From Mycobacterium sp. OTB74 (lineage in GTDB: Bacteria; Actinomycetota; Actinomycetes; Mycobacteriales; Mycobacteriaceae): DNA of 64,000 nt. The stretch spans positions 186,001-250,000 of the forward strand of contig NZ_JARXVD010000002.1 of the NCBI RefSeq assembly GCF_029892685.1. The letters are read 5' to 3'. The position numbers and the translations under genes were made by a program. This document shows, in pieces, positions 36,056-44,684 of this stretch; the stretch's first letter is position 1; every line of letters begins with the position of its first letter. The notes below the pieces were generated by a model, which saw only the letters and a program-made list of their open reading frames with translations, was not told where the DNA came from and did no database searches.

Positions 36056-38543
36056 GTTCGACGACGGCTACGCCGCCTACTACGCACAACGGCTGTGGGC
36101 CTTGCTGCCCGAGGTGTATCGCACCGACGACACCGATGCCTCCGGGGCGCCCGGGCCGCTGCAGGAACTGTTGAACCGGGTGGGCACGCAGACCGCCGTC
36201 GTGCGCCGCAGCCTCGACCGCTTGTGGGCCGACCAGTCGATCGAAACGTGTGACGACTGGGTGATCCCCTACATCGGGGATCTGTTGGGCACCAACCTGA
36301 TCAACGGGCTCGATGCCCGCGGCCAGCGGCTGGACGTCGCCAAGACCATCTACTACCGACGACGCAAGGGCACCCTGGCAGTCCTTGAAGAGCTGGCGCA
36401 CGACGTGACCGGATGGACCGCGCAGCTGGTCGAATCCTTCCGCCGACTCAGCCGCACCCGCCACGGTTTGGACCCCATGGTCGGCGCGGCAGCGTTCCCG
36501 AATCTGGACGGCTCGCAGGTGGCCGCGCTGCTCCGGACGGAGGGCCTGCACGGCGTGCTGACCGGCACCCCGGCCGGCGGCATCGTCGACCTGCGCAACG
36601 CCCACGGCGCCGCCCTCACCGGATCAGCGTTCGACGAGGCATTCCACTCCGTCGACGTTCGCGCGGGCCGAGGGGCGTTGGGCCACTTCGGCATTCCCAA
36701 GCTGCTGGTGTTCCTGTGGCGGCTGACGTCGTTTGAGATCACCGCTGGGACCCCGGTGTCTATCGCAGGTTGCCCGGACCAGTTCGTGTTCGACCCGACC
36801 GGCAGGGAAATCCCCCTGTTCCTGCCTCAGCCCGCGACGCCCGACGACTACGCCGACAACTGGACCGCAGCCTCGGAATGGCAAGTGCCAGGACCGATTA
36901 CGACCAGCCTGGAATCCGCGCTAGCGGACGCCGGGCCGACGGCTCCGCCTACCCCGTTCGGCTACGGGGTCACCGGCTCGTCCCTGAAGAAGGCGTGGCC
37001 GGAGTTGGGCCGCTTCGAGGTCGGCGCCAGTCCGCCGGCGTCAGCCACTGCACTGACCGTCGACTACCACTACGGGTTCTCGGCCTCCGCGGGCAAGCTG
37101 TACCTGGGCGCCGGACCCTACGACCGGCTGGTGTTCGCCGACCCGCCCAAGCAGGTCGGTCACGTCACCACGATCAGCGCCAGTACGGGGCTGCCGGTGC
37201 TGGCGCCATCGTCGACGCTGGTCATCGACAGTTCAAAGACCTACACCGACGCGCTGCCTCCCGTGGGTACCGATGCTTCGCCGATCACCGCCGTGCTGGT
37301 GCAGGCCGCCAACGAACAGCGGCCCGTGCTGCGGCCCAAGCCGGCCTCCCCACCCGTTGACACCCCACCCGCCTGGGTGTTCACCGGCGCCGGCGACGCG
37401 GAACTGACGCTCGATGGACTGCTGATCAGCGGCTGCGACATTGTGCTGCGCGGCGCCTTCGATACCGTCCGGATCACCGCCTGCACTCTGGACCCGGGCA
37501 CCCTGTACCGCGGCGCCCCGCAGTCCCCGCCCGCCGCCACCCCGCTGGCTTCGGCGGTCGACGCCCAGCTGCTCAGGCCGACGACCATCTGGATCGAGGG
37601 CGATACCAAGGCGGGGTCGCCGCCCGGATCAGGCACCGGCGCCATCCGTCAGCTGCTGATCGACAACAGCATCACCGGCCCGATCCGCACGCGCTACGAC
37701 GGCGCCGTCGAGACTCTCACCATCACCGACAGCATCGTCCAGGCCATTCCCGCGACCATCGGCCCGCAGTACTCAACAGCCGACGTCTACGACCCGGCGA
37801 TGCTCGCCAGAATTCACAAAGCGACCGACCCGCTGTCGCAGGCCCTGCTGGGAGCCCTGCCCGCCGCGGCCAAGGCGGGGCTGGACAGCTACAAGGCCCC
37901 GGCAGTAGTGCCGCCAGCAGTTGTCTCTGGCCTGAACGACCTGGTGAGCGGCCCGTCCCTATGGAGCCCGACGCGCTTCGTCGACGTACCGCTCGACCCG
38001 GATCTGCGGGCCCTGGTAACGCAGTCGCAGTCACCGCCGAGTGCCGCCACGCATCAGGAGAACCGCGGCCTACTGGACGCCGCGTTCCCGGTTGCGCTGG
38101 GTCTGGGCGCCATCGCGGTCAGTGATGCCACCGTGAACCTGTCGCGGGTCAGCGTGCTGGGATCACTTGCGGTGCACCGGCTTTACGCCAGCGACAGCAT
38201 CCTCGCCGGTTTCGCCGACGTCGACGACACGCAGGACGGGTGCGTCCGGTTCAGCGCCTACGTCGGCGGCAGCCGGCTGCCCCGCCAGTTCGAGTCGGTG
38301 CCGATCGGATTGCACGCACCGCTGTTCACTTCCACCGACTACGGCAACCCCGGCTACGCCCAACTGCTGGAGGCCGTCGACCAGGCCACCACCAGCGGAA
38401 CCATCGCCGCCGGGGCCGACAACGGCTCAGAGATGGGCGCCTTCTGCTCGTGTCTGGCGCCGATCAAGGAGCAGGGCCTCCTGACCAAATACACCGAGTA
38501 CATGCCACTCGGTCTGACACCGGTGATCATCCATGTCACCTGA
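36048..38543 (+). CDS. Tail-I-like baseplate protein with beta-rich extension
   Basis: 831 aa. The N-terminal ~170 residues are of the phage tail protein I type: YAQRLWALLPEVYRTDDT, DWVIPYIGDLLGTN and KTIYYRRRKGTLAVLEELAHDVTGW. The rest is unusual, containing beta-solenoid-like stretches (AELTLDGLLISGCDIVLRGAFDTVRITACTL, LTITDSIVQ) as in carbohydrate-binding or adhesin domains. Tail-I proteins connect the wedges to the fibres, so the extension could reach outside the particle. Confidence 0.8.
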   Translation: MAEFDDGYAAYYAQRLWALLPEVYRTDDTDASGAPGPLQELLNRVGTQTAVVRRSLDRLWADQSIETCDDWVIPYIGDLLGTNLINGLDARGQRLDVAKTIYYRRRKGTLAVLEELAHDVTGWTAQLVESFRRLSRTRHGLDPMVGAAAFPNLDGSQVAALLRTEGLHGVLTGTPAGGIVDLRNAHGAALTGSAFDEAFHSVDVRAGRGALGHFGIPKLLVFLWRLTSFEITAGTPVSIAGCPDQFVFDPTGREIPLFLPQPATPDDYADNWTAASEWQVPGPITTSLESALADAGPTAPPTPFGYGVTGSSLKKAWPELGRFEVGASPPASATALTVDYHYGFSASAGKLYLGAGPYDRLVFADPPKQVGHVTTISASTGLPVLAPSSTLVIDSSKTYTDALPPVGTDASPITAVLVQAANEQRPVLRPKPASPPVDTPPAWVFTGAGDAELTLDGLLISGCDIVLRGAFDTVRITACTLDPGTLYRGAPQSPPAATPLASAVDAQLLRPTTIWIEGDTKAGSPPGSGTGAIRQLLIDNSITGPIRTRYDGAVETLTITDSIVQAIPATIGPQYSTADVYDPAMLARIHKATDPLSQALLGALPAAAKAGLDSYKAPAVVPPAVVSGLNDLVSGPSLWSPTRFVDVPLDPDLRALVTQSQSPPSAATHQENRGLLDAAFPVALGLGAIAVSDATVNLSRVSVLGSLAVHRLYASDSILAGFADVDDTQDGCVRFSAYVGGSRLPRQFESVPIGLHAPLFTSTDYGNPGYAQLLEAVDQATTSGTIAAGADNGSEMGAFCSCLAPIKEQGLLTKYTEYMPLGLTPVIIHVT

Positions 38544-38579
38544 ACGCAGCCCGGATACGGGCGAAGGAGGGCAGTTCTG

Positions 38580-41500
38580 ATGGGCAGCGACCGCGCACGC
38601 ATCAGCTACGACCCAACCCGAAAATGGCGTGGGTTGGTGGCCCAACAGGGCCGCGTCACCGTCGAGGCGGATTGGAACGAGGCCGCGGCCATCGACGCTG
38701 CCAACGACCGACACGTCACCTTCGACGTGGTGGGCCCTGTCGGCAGCCCCGACGGCGGTTACCTCGTCACGCCGGGCTCGCCCGGCAGCCCGCCATCGTC
38801 GAGTCCGCCCGCGTCGAGTGCCGACCTGACCGTCGGCAAGGGCACGCTGTACCTGGGCGGGGAGCGCCTCGATCTCAAGGCCGACGTCGACGTCGACAAC
38901 CAGGCCGACTGGCTGGACCCGGTCACCGGAACCCTTTGGGTGGCACCGGAAGCCAAGCAGTCCAGCCCACCTGGCTCGGGTAATGAACTGGTGTATCTGC
39001 TGGCCATCGAACAGGAAGTCTCCGCCCGCGAAGACCCGGCGCTGGCCGACGTCGCGCTCGGCGGGCCGGACACCATGCAGCGGCTTCGCGTGCTGCAACG
39101 GTTCGTGCGCTGGCCCACCCAGGCCACCAGTTGCACGCAGGCCTGGAGTGAAGTGCAGGCCGCGTGGGGCACCGTCGGGCTCAGCGTCGACCCGTCGATG
39201 CAGCTGAAGTCCAGTGCCCGACTGAAAGTCGGCTTCGTCACCGACGCCACCCCGCCCAGTCCGTGCCAGCCGGTGGCCACCGGCGGATACCTGGGTGCCG
39301 AGAATCAGCTGATCCGGGTGCAGATCGCCAGTGTCGATGCCAAAGGCGTACCGACGATCGTCTGGGGATACGACGACGCCACGTTCCTCTACGAGTTGAA
39401 CCAGACCGCACCCGACAACAGCGGCAATGTGATCCTCACGCTGGCCAACGCTCCGGTGGACAGCTACCACAACCCGGTCGCCGGGCAGACCGTCGAACTG
39501 CTGCGCGACGCGGCGAGCCTGACACCCGACCATCCCAGCGCGAGCAGTGACTACATCGCCGCCGCATCTGGCGCGATCTTCACCCTCAGCCAGGGCTACA
39601 ACACGTCTGCGGGCACCGTCGCGATCAGCGGTAATCTGCCGGCCGGCTACCAGACCGCGAGGCAGCTCTACCTGCGGATCTGGCAGGCCTCGACGGCTGC
39701 GCCGGCGGGCACGCCCGTGACGCTGTCCGGCACGGGGGTCACCGTGACTCTGACTCCCGCCCAAGGGAAGTTCCACGCGGGCGACTACTGGTGCTTCGCC
39801 TTGCGCCCCAGTGTGCCCAGCCTGATCTATCCCGCCCGTTACGGCGAGGAGCCGCAGCCGCCCGAAGGGGCGCGCGTGCTCACCTGTCCCATCGCCATGG
39901 TGACCCAGCCGGCGGGCGGAACTCCGACCGTCAGCTCGTGCATCCCGCCTTTCGACAACCTCGTCGATCTGACGGGCCGCGGGTCCGGGTGCTGCACGCT
40001 GCGGGTGACACCCGGCATGCTGGCCAACACGTCGCTGAACACCCTGCTGGCCCGCTATGTCGGACTGGGACCCATCAAGGTCTGCTTCGCCCCGGGCGTC
40101 TACACGCTGACCGCACCGCTGGTCTTGGACAAGCGCTTCGACAACATCACGCTCGAAGGCTGCGGTGGTCCGGTGACGCTGCAGGCACCGGCAGAGCCCG
40201 GACCCCAGTTCATGCTGGGCCTGATCGTTCTCCAGGGCACTAGCGGTGCGACGATCAGCGGGATCGATTTGGTGACGCCCTTGGTGTCGTTCGGCTCGAC
40301 GGATCCGTTGACCATTCTGTCGAAACCACTTGGCCCCGGAAGCCAGCGGCTGCTGCAACAGTTCGCAGTCAATCTCAAAGTGGCAGTGGGTATTTCCGCC
40401 GCAGGCACCTCGGGGCTGACCATCGACGACTGCCATTTCAGCCTCGATTTCACCGGATTGAAGATCGCCGCAAGCATTTTCGCGGCTGGCATCGTGGCCA
40501 ACGGCTCACTATCGGCTACCACCGTCACCGATTGCGTCTTCGACTCCGCACCGGTTCCTGATACGGTGCCGTACTTCAACTTGGGCATCGTCGAACCGAC
40601 CAGCGACGCCAGACCAATGCCGCCCTACCGCCTGACCTTCGGGTATCTGCAGGTCCCCGTGGCGCCATGGCCGCGTACCAAGGACCCCGACTCGGGCACA
40701 TCTCTGGGCGCGTTGCACGACGCCACCATCGAGGACTGCCGGTTCCGTGGAATCACAGTGCCCGCGTTGGTGATTGGCCAACTGGGTGCAGTCCGGCTGG
40801 AGAACAACATAGTGCGGAAATGCTTCGCCGGCTTCTGGTTGTTCTCCATTGCCGACGTAAGTGCGGCAACGTTCTTTGAGATGATCCCCACGGGTGGCCT
40901 GGCCACCAACAACGAGCTCGCGGCAGTCGGCCTCAGCGTGCTTGCCGAAGGCATTGTGCTTCTGGCGCTGGCAATGGCTCGAGCGTTGCCGACCACTCCA
41001 CCGTCACCGACCCAGGTGTCCGGACTCAAGATCGAGCCGCTGGATCAAGCTGGACCGTTACTGGCCGCCCAGAGCCTGCGCGGCTTCCTCAATGCTGTGC
41101 TCACCCCGCTCGCACCGGCGGCTGCTGCAGCAGTGACTGCTGCAGCCGGAACCCCACCGCCGCCGGCGACCAAGCTCGTCGGCAACGTCATCGCCGACAC
41201 GCAGAAGTTGGTCTCCCGTCAGGACCTGACGACAGCGGCACAGGCCGTCGCTCTGCCGACGCAGACTCCAGCCGCCCCGGCAGCTCCTGCTGCTGGTCTT
41301 GCTGCTGCTCCTGGTATTGCTGCTGCCGTCGTCTCTCCTGCTGCCGGTGCCTCTCCTGCGGCTGCTGCCATCTCCCCTGCCGTCGCCGCGGCCGCCGCGG
41401 CCGCTGCCACTCCGGCAGCTCCTGCTGCGCCGGCCGCGCCTGCAGCTCCAGCGCCTTCGTCCGATCTGGTCAGCAAGTTATTGCCAACCTTCGACAATCT

Positions 41501-42002
41501 ATTGAGCACTGCCGGGGTCACGGCGGCACTGGCGCAGCCTGCCGCCGACACCAGCACCACCCTCGCATTGCGACTGGCCTTGAGCGACAACGAGATTGAT
41601 GCCATTGTCACCAACTCCAACTCAGGTCCAGGCTTACTTGTCGTCGATCTGTCATCAACGCCCGGGTCAATCCTGTTCACCAGCAATCGCATTAACAACC
41701 AGTTCCCGAACGGCCAGGCTGCGGTGGTGTTGACGGCTGCCAATGCGGTCGTTGCCAACAGCAACATCGTGACCAACGCAAAGCCCACGGCTACTCAGCC
41801 GCAGGCCACTCTGGCCGTTGCCGCAATGGCCATCAACAACAACACAACCTGCAGCCTGTTCTGCATGGAGGCCACGGCTACGTCCGGCGACAGCAAGAAC
41901 GTGCCGGTGACCGTCGTCGGAAACGTGTTCGTGTCGACGCCGATCCTGCTGCCCAGCACGGCGCTGAACCGCTGGCTGCCGTTCAACTCGGTGATGGTTT
42001 AG
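38580..42002 (+). CDS. Large DUF6519/beta-helix CIS surface protein
   Basis: 1140 aa, last gene of the operon, ATG preceded by GAAGGAGGG. The N-terminus (ARISYDPTRKWRGLVAQQGR, TVEADWNEAAAIDAA) matches the DUF6519 domain found in CIS clusters. Residues ~490-760 contain repeated turns typical of a right-handed parallel beta-helix (for example GLTIDDCHFSLDFTGLKIAASI, ATIEDCRFRGITVPALVIG). At ~880-960 there is a pure Ala/Pro-rich linker, and then a second beta-helix segment (LALSDNEIDAIVTNS, ILFTSNRINNQF). I infer a fibre-like or surface-binding protein; the family function is unknown. Its TAG overlaps the convergent DUF4157 stop by 3 bases. Confidence 0.75.
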   Translation: MGSDRARISYDPTRKWRGLVAQQGRVTVEADWNEAAAIDAANDRHVTFDVVGPVGSPDGGYLVTPGSPGSPPSSSPPASSADLTVGKGTLYLGGERLDLKADVDVDNQADWLDPVTGTLWVAPEAKQSSPPGSGNELVYLLAIEQEVSAREDPALADVALGGPDTMQRLRVLQRFVRWPTQATSCTQAWSEVQAAWGTVGLSVDPSMQLKSSARLKVGFVTDATPPSPCQPVATGGYLGAENQLIRVQIASVDAKGVPTIVWGYDDATFLYELNQTAPDNSGNVILTLANAPVDSYHNPVAGQTVELLRDAASLTPDHPSASSDYIAAASGAIFTLSQGYNTSAGTVAISGNLPAGYQTARQLYLRIWQASTAAPAGTPVTLSGTGVTVTLTPAQGKFHAGDYWCFALRPSVPSLIYPARYGEEPQPPEGARVLTCPIAMVTQPAGGTPTVSSCIPPFDNLVDLTGRGSGCCTLRVTPGMLANTSLNTLLARYVGLGPIKVCFAPGVYTLTAPLVLDKRFDNITLEGCGGPVTLQAPAEPGPQFMLGLIVLQGTSGATISGIDLVTPLVSFGSTDPLTILSKPLGPGSQRLLQQFAVNLKVAVGISAAGTSGLTIDDCHFSLDFTGLKIAASIFAAGIVANGSLSATTVTDCVFDSAPVPDTVPYFNLGIVEPTSDARPMPPYRLTFGYLQVPVAPWPRTKDPDSGTSLGALHDATIEDCRFRGITVPALVIGQLGAVRLENNIVRKCFAGFWLFSIADVSAATFFEMIPTGGLATNNELAAVGLSVLAEGIVLLALAMARALPTTPPSPTQVSGLKIEPLDQAGPLLAAQSLRGFLNAVLTPLAPAAAAAVTAAAGTPPPPATKLVGNVIADTQKLVSRQDLTTAAQAVALPTQTPAAPAAPAAGLAAAPGIAAAVVSPAAGASPAAAAISPAVAAAAAAAATPAAPAAPAAPAAPAPSSDLVSKLLPTFDNLLSTAGVTAALAQPAADTSTTLALRLALSDNEIDAIVTNSNSGPGLLVVDLSSTPGSILFTSNRINNQFPNGQAAVVLTAANAVVANSNIVTNAKPTATQPQATLAVAAMAINNNTTCSLFCMEATATSGDSKNVPVTVVGNVFVSTPILLPSTALNRWLPFNSVMV

Positions 42003-43210
42003 GGGGTCCCGCAGCCGCCGGAACTGAACTGCGGCGCGCAGTTGGCCCCGATGTACTCGGGGTGGTCGACGCCCGAAACTGACACCTTGTTGTTGGCATC
42101 GAGGGTGATCTTGCCTTCGGCGCAGTCCAGGGCCCGTTGGGCCTGTCCGATCTGGCACTCCAGGGTCTCGACCCGGGCGCTGGCATCGCTGTCCGCCGAC
42201 CCGACGAACGTCCTCAGGAATGCCTCGCGCCGCTGCTTCTCTATCGCAGCGTGTTTGTCCTCATGCTGCTTGAGGCGGTCCGCCAGGTCGCGGCATGCGG
42301 CCAGCTCATTCGCCGCGACGGTGGCACCCGGCCCCGTCATCACCGAGGGGTAGTTTTCGGCGATCGCCCAGGTCGAGGTGATACTCGTGACCCTGCCATC
42401 GGTGCTGTTCCAGGCGAGGTCGTTCTTCACCTGCGTATGCCCGCCGTCGGAGCCATATTTCGCCGCGATGTTGTTGACGAAATCCTGGGCATTCTGTCGT
42501 ACCGCAACGGGATCCGCCTTCGGCGAGATGACGACGGTGGTCGGGGATGGCGGAGGTGGTGCTGCGGCTCCGCCTTTGCCTTGGCGGGCGATGGCCCGAG
42601 GCTGACGCGACAGCGGTGACACCGCCCCGCCCGTCGCGACGATCCTCGCCGCACCGTCGGCTTCGTGCTCGGCGGCTGGCGTCGCCCGCTCAGCTGCCAA
42701 GTGTGCGGCCCGTTCCAAACCATCGGTGGGGCCACCGTCGAGGGGCCGCCGAACCAGACCCTGCGACTGCTGCACGACGTGCGCGAGTTCATGGGCCAGC
42801 AGCCGGTCACCGCCAGCCGTACCCGGTGCGAACTCACCGGCGCCGAAGACGATGTCGGTGCCGGTCGTCATCGCTCGCGCATCGAGAGCATCAGCAGCCT
42901 GGCTCGCCGCCGCCCCGGTATGGACCCGCACGGCATCGAAGTTGAACGAAAAGGCTTGCTGCATTTTGCGTTTCGAGGCCGACGGCAGCGGTTTGCCGCC
43001 CGTCAACGTGGCCCGCTGCAGGTGGCGCTCAGCGCCTTCCATCTGCTCGTGCGGGGAGCATCCACACGACGTGTCGGTCCCGCAGCGCTGGATGGTCGGC
43101 AAGCTGGACGGTCGCATTCCCGTGTTTGCAGCCGGGCGGCGCGTTGGGTTCTGCACAGCGATTTCCGCGCCGGCCCGGTCGCCAGCGGCCCGAATCTGAC
43201 TGGCGTACAT
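41999..43210 (-). CDS. DUF4157 (eCIS core domain) protein with two HExxH motifs
   Basis: 403 aa from the ATG at 43210, 5 bp after the DUF4280 stop; an in-frame ATG at 43285 would lie inside that gene. The DUF4157 module spans ~78-150: MQQAFSFNFDAVRVHT, TGTDIVFGAGEFAPGT and the zincin-like HELAH at 140-144. DUF4157 is strongly associated with extracellular CIS clusters, often at the N-terminus of effectors. A C-terminal domain of ~150 aa contains a second HExxH motif, HEDKH at ~316-320, so it may be a metallopeptidase effector. A CGTDTSCGC cluster lies at ~43-51. It has no signal peptide. Confidence 0.85.
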   Translation of the reverse strand: MYASQIRAAGDRAGAEIAVQNPTRRPAANTGMRPSSLPTIQRCGTDTSCGCSPHEQMEGAERHLQRATLTGGKPLPSASKRKMQQAFSFNFDAVRVHTGAAASQAADALDARAMTTGTDIVFGAGEFAPGTAGGDRLLAHELAHVVQQSQGLVRRPLDGGPTDGLERAAHLAAERATPAAEHEADGAARIVATGGAVSPLSRQPRAIARQGKGGAAAPPPPSPTTVVISPKADPVAVRQNAQDFVNNIAAKYGSDGGHTQVKNDLAWNSTDGRVTSITSTWAIAENYPSVMTGPGATVAANELAACRDLADRLKQHEDKHAAIEKQRREAFLRTFVGSADSDASARVETLECQIGQAQRALDCAEGKITLDANNKVSVSGVDHPEYIGANCAPQFSSGGCGTP

Positions 43211-43215
43211 GGTCA

Positions 43216-43593
43216 CTACTGTACCGAGACCGACGTCTGCCCAGCGTCGGTAACCGAAATGGTCCCGGCCCAGGCGCAGGTGCACTGTGACGCGTCGTCA
43301 AGGGCTGGCACCCCGCCCACGGACACCTGGGCAGCACCAGGCGTCCACGGGGTCAGAACCGGCTGACAGGGCTGGGGCGTGAGGGTGCCTCCGGCTGCAC
43401 TCGTGGCCGCGGCGACCTGGGGGTTGGCCGGTGACTGGCACAGTCCGAAAGGCGGAATATTGCCAGCAGCGGTGTCGGTGATGACCCCGGCCGGCGTGGT
43501 CGCCGACACTTGAGTGCCCGAAGCCGCGAAGGTCGACGGCGCGGCGCCCATCGAGCATTGCAGCGTTGCACCGGTGACGACCTGGCTACCCAC
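43216..43593 (-). CDS. DUF4280 PAAR-like tip protein
   Basis: 125 aa. The start SQVVTGATLQCSMGAAPSTF and the middle DTAAGNIPPFGLCQSP... and QPCQPVLTPWTPGAA match DUF4280, a PAAR-like domain that forms the metal-bound point of a CIS spike. Several Cys and the motif SQCTCAW fit metal or disulfide sites. It supplies the tip that the main operon lacks. It overlaps the upstream small gene by 8 bp and precedes the DUF4157 gene by 5 bp, so the three are co-translated. Confidence 0.9.
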   Translation of the reverse strand: MGSQVVTGATLQCSMGAAPSTFAASGTQVSATTPAGVITDTAAGNIPPFGLCQSPANPQVAAATSAAGGTLTPQPCQPVLTPWTPGAAQVSVGGVPALDDASQCTCAWAGTISVTDAGQTSVSVQ

Positions 43594-43822
43594 TTGTGAC
43601 TCCGGTGGTCGGCGGGTTCTGCAGGAATCGTTCTACCGAGACGCGAACGGCCTGCAGGACACCCTCGACCGTGGCCGCGGCACTGGGCGTGCCGGCGATA
43701 GATCCGTTGACGGTGGTGGTGAGGCGGGCTCGCATTGCGACTTCGTCGGCACTCGTCTTTTCCCACCACAAACGCACGATGATCACCCAATCGTCGGCGA
43801 CGGGATTATCAGCCACACCCAC
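43586..43822 (-). CDS. Small protein of the CIS minus-strand operon
   Basis: 78 aa, with a Trp-rich start (VADDWVIIVRLWWEK) and then a helical region (ATVEGVLQAVRVSVERFLQ). It has no signal peptide or membrane segment. It lies between the SARP regulator (39 bp upstream) and the DUF4280 gene (8-bp overlap), so it belongs to the same transcript. I do not recognise a family; an adaptor or chaperone for the PAAR-like or DUF4157 protein is only a guess. Confidence 0.65.
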   Translation of the reverse strand: MGVADNPVADDWVIIVRLWWEKTSADEVAMRARLTTTVNGSIAGTPSAAATVEGVLQAVRVSVERFLQNPPTTGVTSG

Positions 43823-43861
43823 AGCTTCTAGCTAATGCGCCACCGCGGCGTCTCCGATTCG

Positions 43862-44617
43862 TCACAAGGGCACATCCGGCGAAATTAGCAACGCCCGGGT
43901 GAGTGGCGACGGATCGATTCCGAGTTCGCGGCGCAGGACCGACTGGCACGCCTCGTACTGCCGAATCGCCTCGCCCCGGTTTCCTTCCGCGAGATAGGCC
44001 CGGATCAGAACCCGGTGGGCACTCTCCCGCAGTGGCTCACTGGAAACTGCGGCCAGGCCAGCCTCCACGGCGGGGCCGAAGCGTCCCTCATCGGTGAGTT
44101 GCTCACACAACTTTTCCAGCGCGTGCAGCCGCAATTGTCGGAAGTGTTCCCGCTCAGTGACCACCCAGTCGTCGTACCATCCCGGTAGCAAATCACCGGC
44201 TGCCAGATCGTCTACCCGCGCGGCGGCGCTGGCCGCGTCCCCACGGAGGACCTCCCGGGCGCTTCGCTCGCACTCCCGCAAGTCGACGACGACGTCAGGC
44301 ATCAGCCGCAGTGATCGTGAATCAGCCGCCACCAGCGGGTGGCCGCTGCGATTGATGCGCCACAGCGCCGAACGCAGGCTGGCCCCGGCGCGCGCTTCAT
44401 CGAAATTCATCCACAACGTGGCGGCCACGTGCGACCTGCTCTGCGCCCGCAACTGCAACGCCAAAAACGCCAGCACCCGCTGAGAACTCAGCGGCAGGTC
44501 CACCTCAGACGCACCGCACTCCAACTGGAATCCCTGAAGCAGACCAAGCCTGACGGTCCGAATCGGAGCAGCCGCTGCCCCCGGACTGCCTCCACGCTCA
44601 ATAACGCTATTCGTCAT
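43862..44617 (-). CDS. SARP/BTAD-family transcriptional activator
   Basis: 251 aa from the ATG at 44617. A longer reading from 44653 is unlikely, because its start would lie only 4 bp past the operator at 44658. The N-terminal OmpR/PhoB-type winged helix (~20-105: LPLSSQRVLAFLALQLRAQSRSHVAATLW) is followed by a bacterial transcriptional activation domain (~110-245: DLRECERSAREVLRGD, GRFGPAVEAGLAAVSSEPLRESAHRVLIRAYLAEGNRGEAIRQYEAC). SARP proteins activate clusters by binding heptamer repeats spaced 11 bp apart. Such repeats occur before this gene and four other genes of the island, so it is the likely master regulator of the CIS regulon. Confidence 0.92.
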   Translation of the reverse strand: MTNSVIERGGSPGAAAAPIRTVRLGLLQGFQLECGASEVDLPLSSQRVLAFLALQLRAQSRSHVAATLWMNFDEARAGASLRSALWRINRSGHPLVAADSRSLRLMPDVVVDLRECERSAREVLRGDAASAAARVDDLAAGDLLPGWYDDWVVTEREHFRQLRLHALEKLCEQLTDEGRFGPAVEAGLAAVSSEPLRESAHRVLIRAYLAEGNRGEAIRQYEACQSVLRRELGIDPSPLTRALLISPDVPL

Positions 44618-44657
44618 CGATATCGGATACCGATGTTGCTGCTGCTGCATCACGATC

Positions 44658-44684
44658 TCGTCACCGCAGCGTCACCGCAGTGAC
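44658..44684 (-). promoter_or_regulatory. SARP-type operator E upstream of the regulator gene
   Basis: On the minus strand GGTGACG occurs at 44675-44669 and 44664-44658, 11 bp apart, leading into the SARP gene, so the gene probably autoregulates. The first heptamer also joins with GTGACG at 44679-44684 in an inverted repeat. Further plus-strand half-sites face 44927 but match weakly. The remaining 44685-44914 contains no visible gene. Confidence 0.65.

Noticed and set aside
38427..40436. A 669-aa open frame on the minus strand
   Set aside because: It lies opposite the DUF6519 gene, whose translation has coherent domains. The minus frame is low-complexity Arg/Gln/Gly-rich, as expected of antisense reading of GC-rich coding DNA.
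20409..43822. Interpretation as a prophage or a type VI secretion system
   Set aside because: No integrase, terminase, capsid, lysis or T6SS membrane-complex gene is present. The ATPase, Pvc16, DUF4280 and DUF4157 genes fit an eCIS better.
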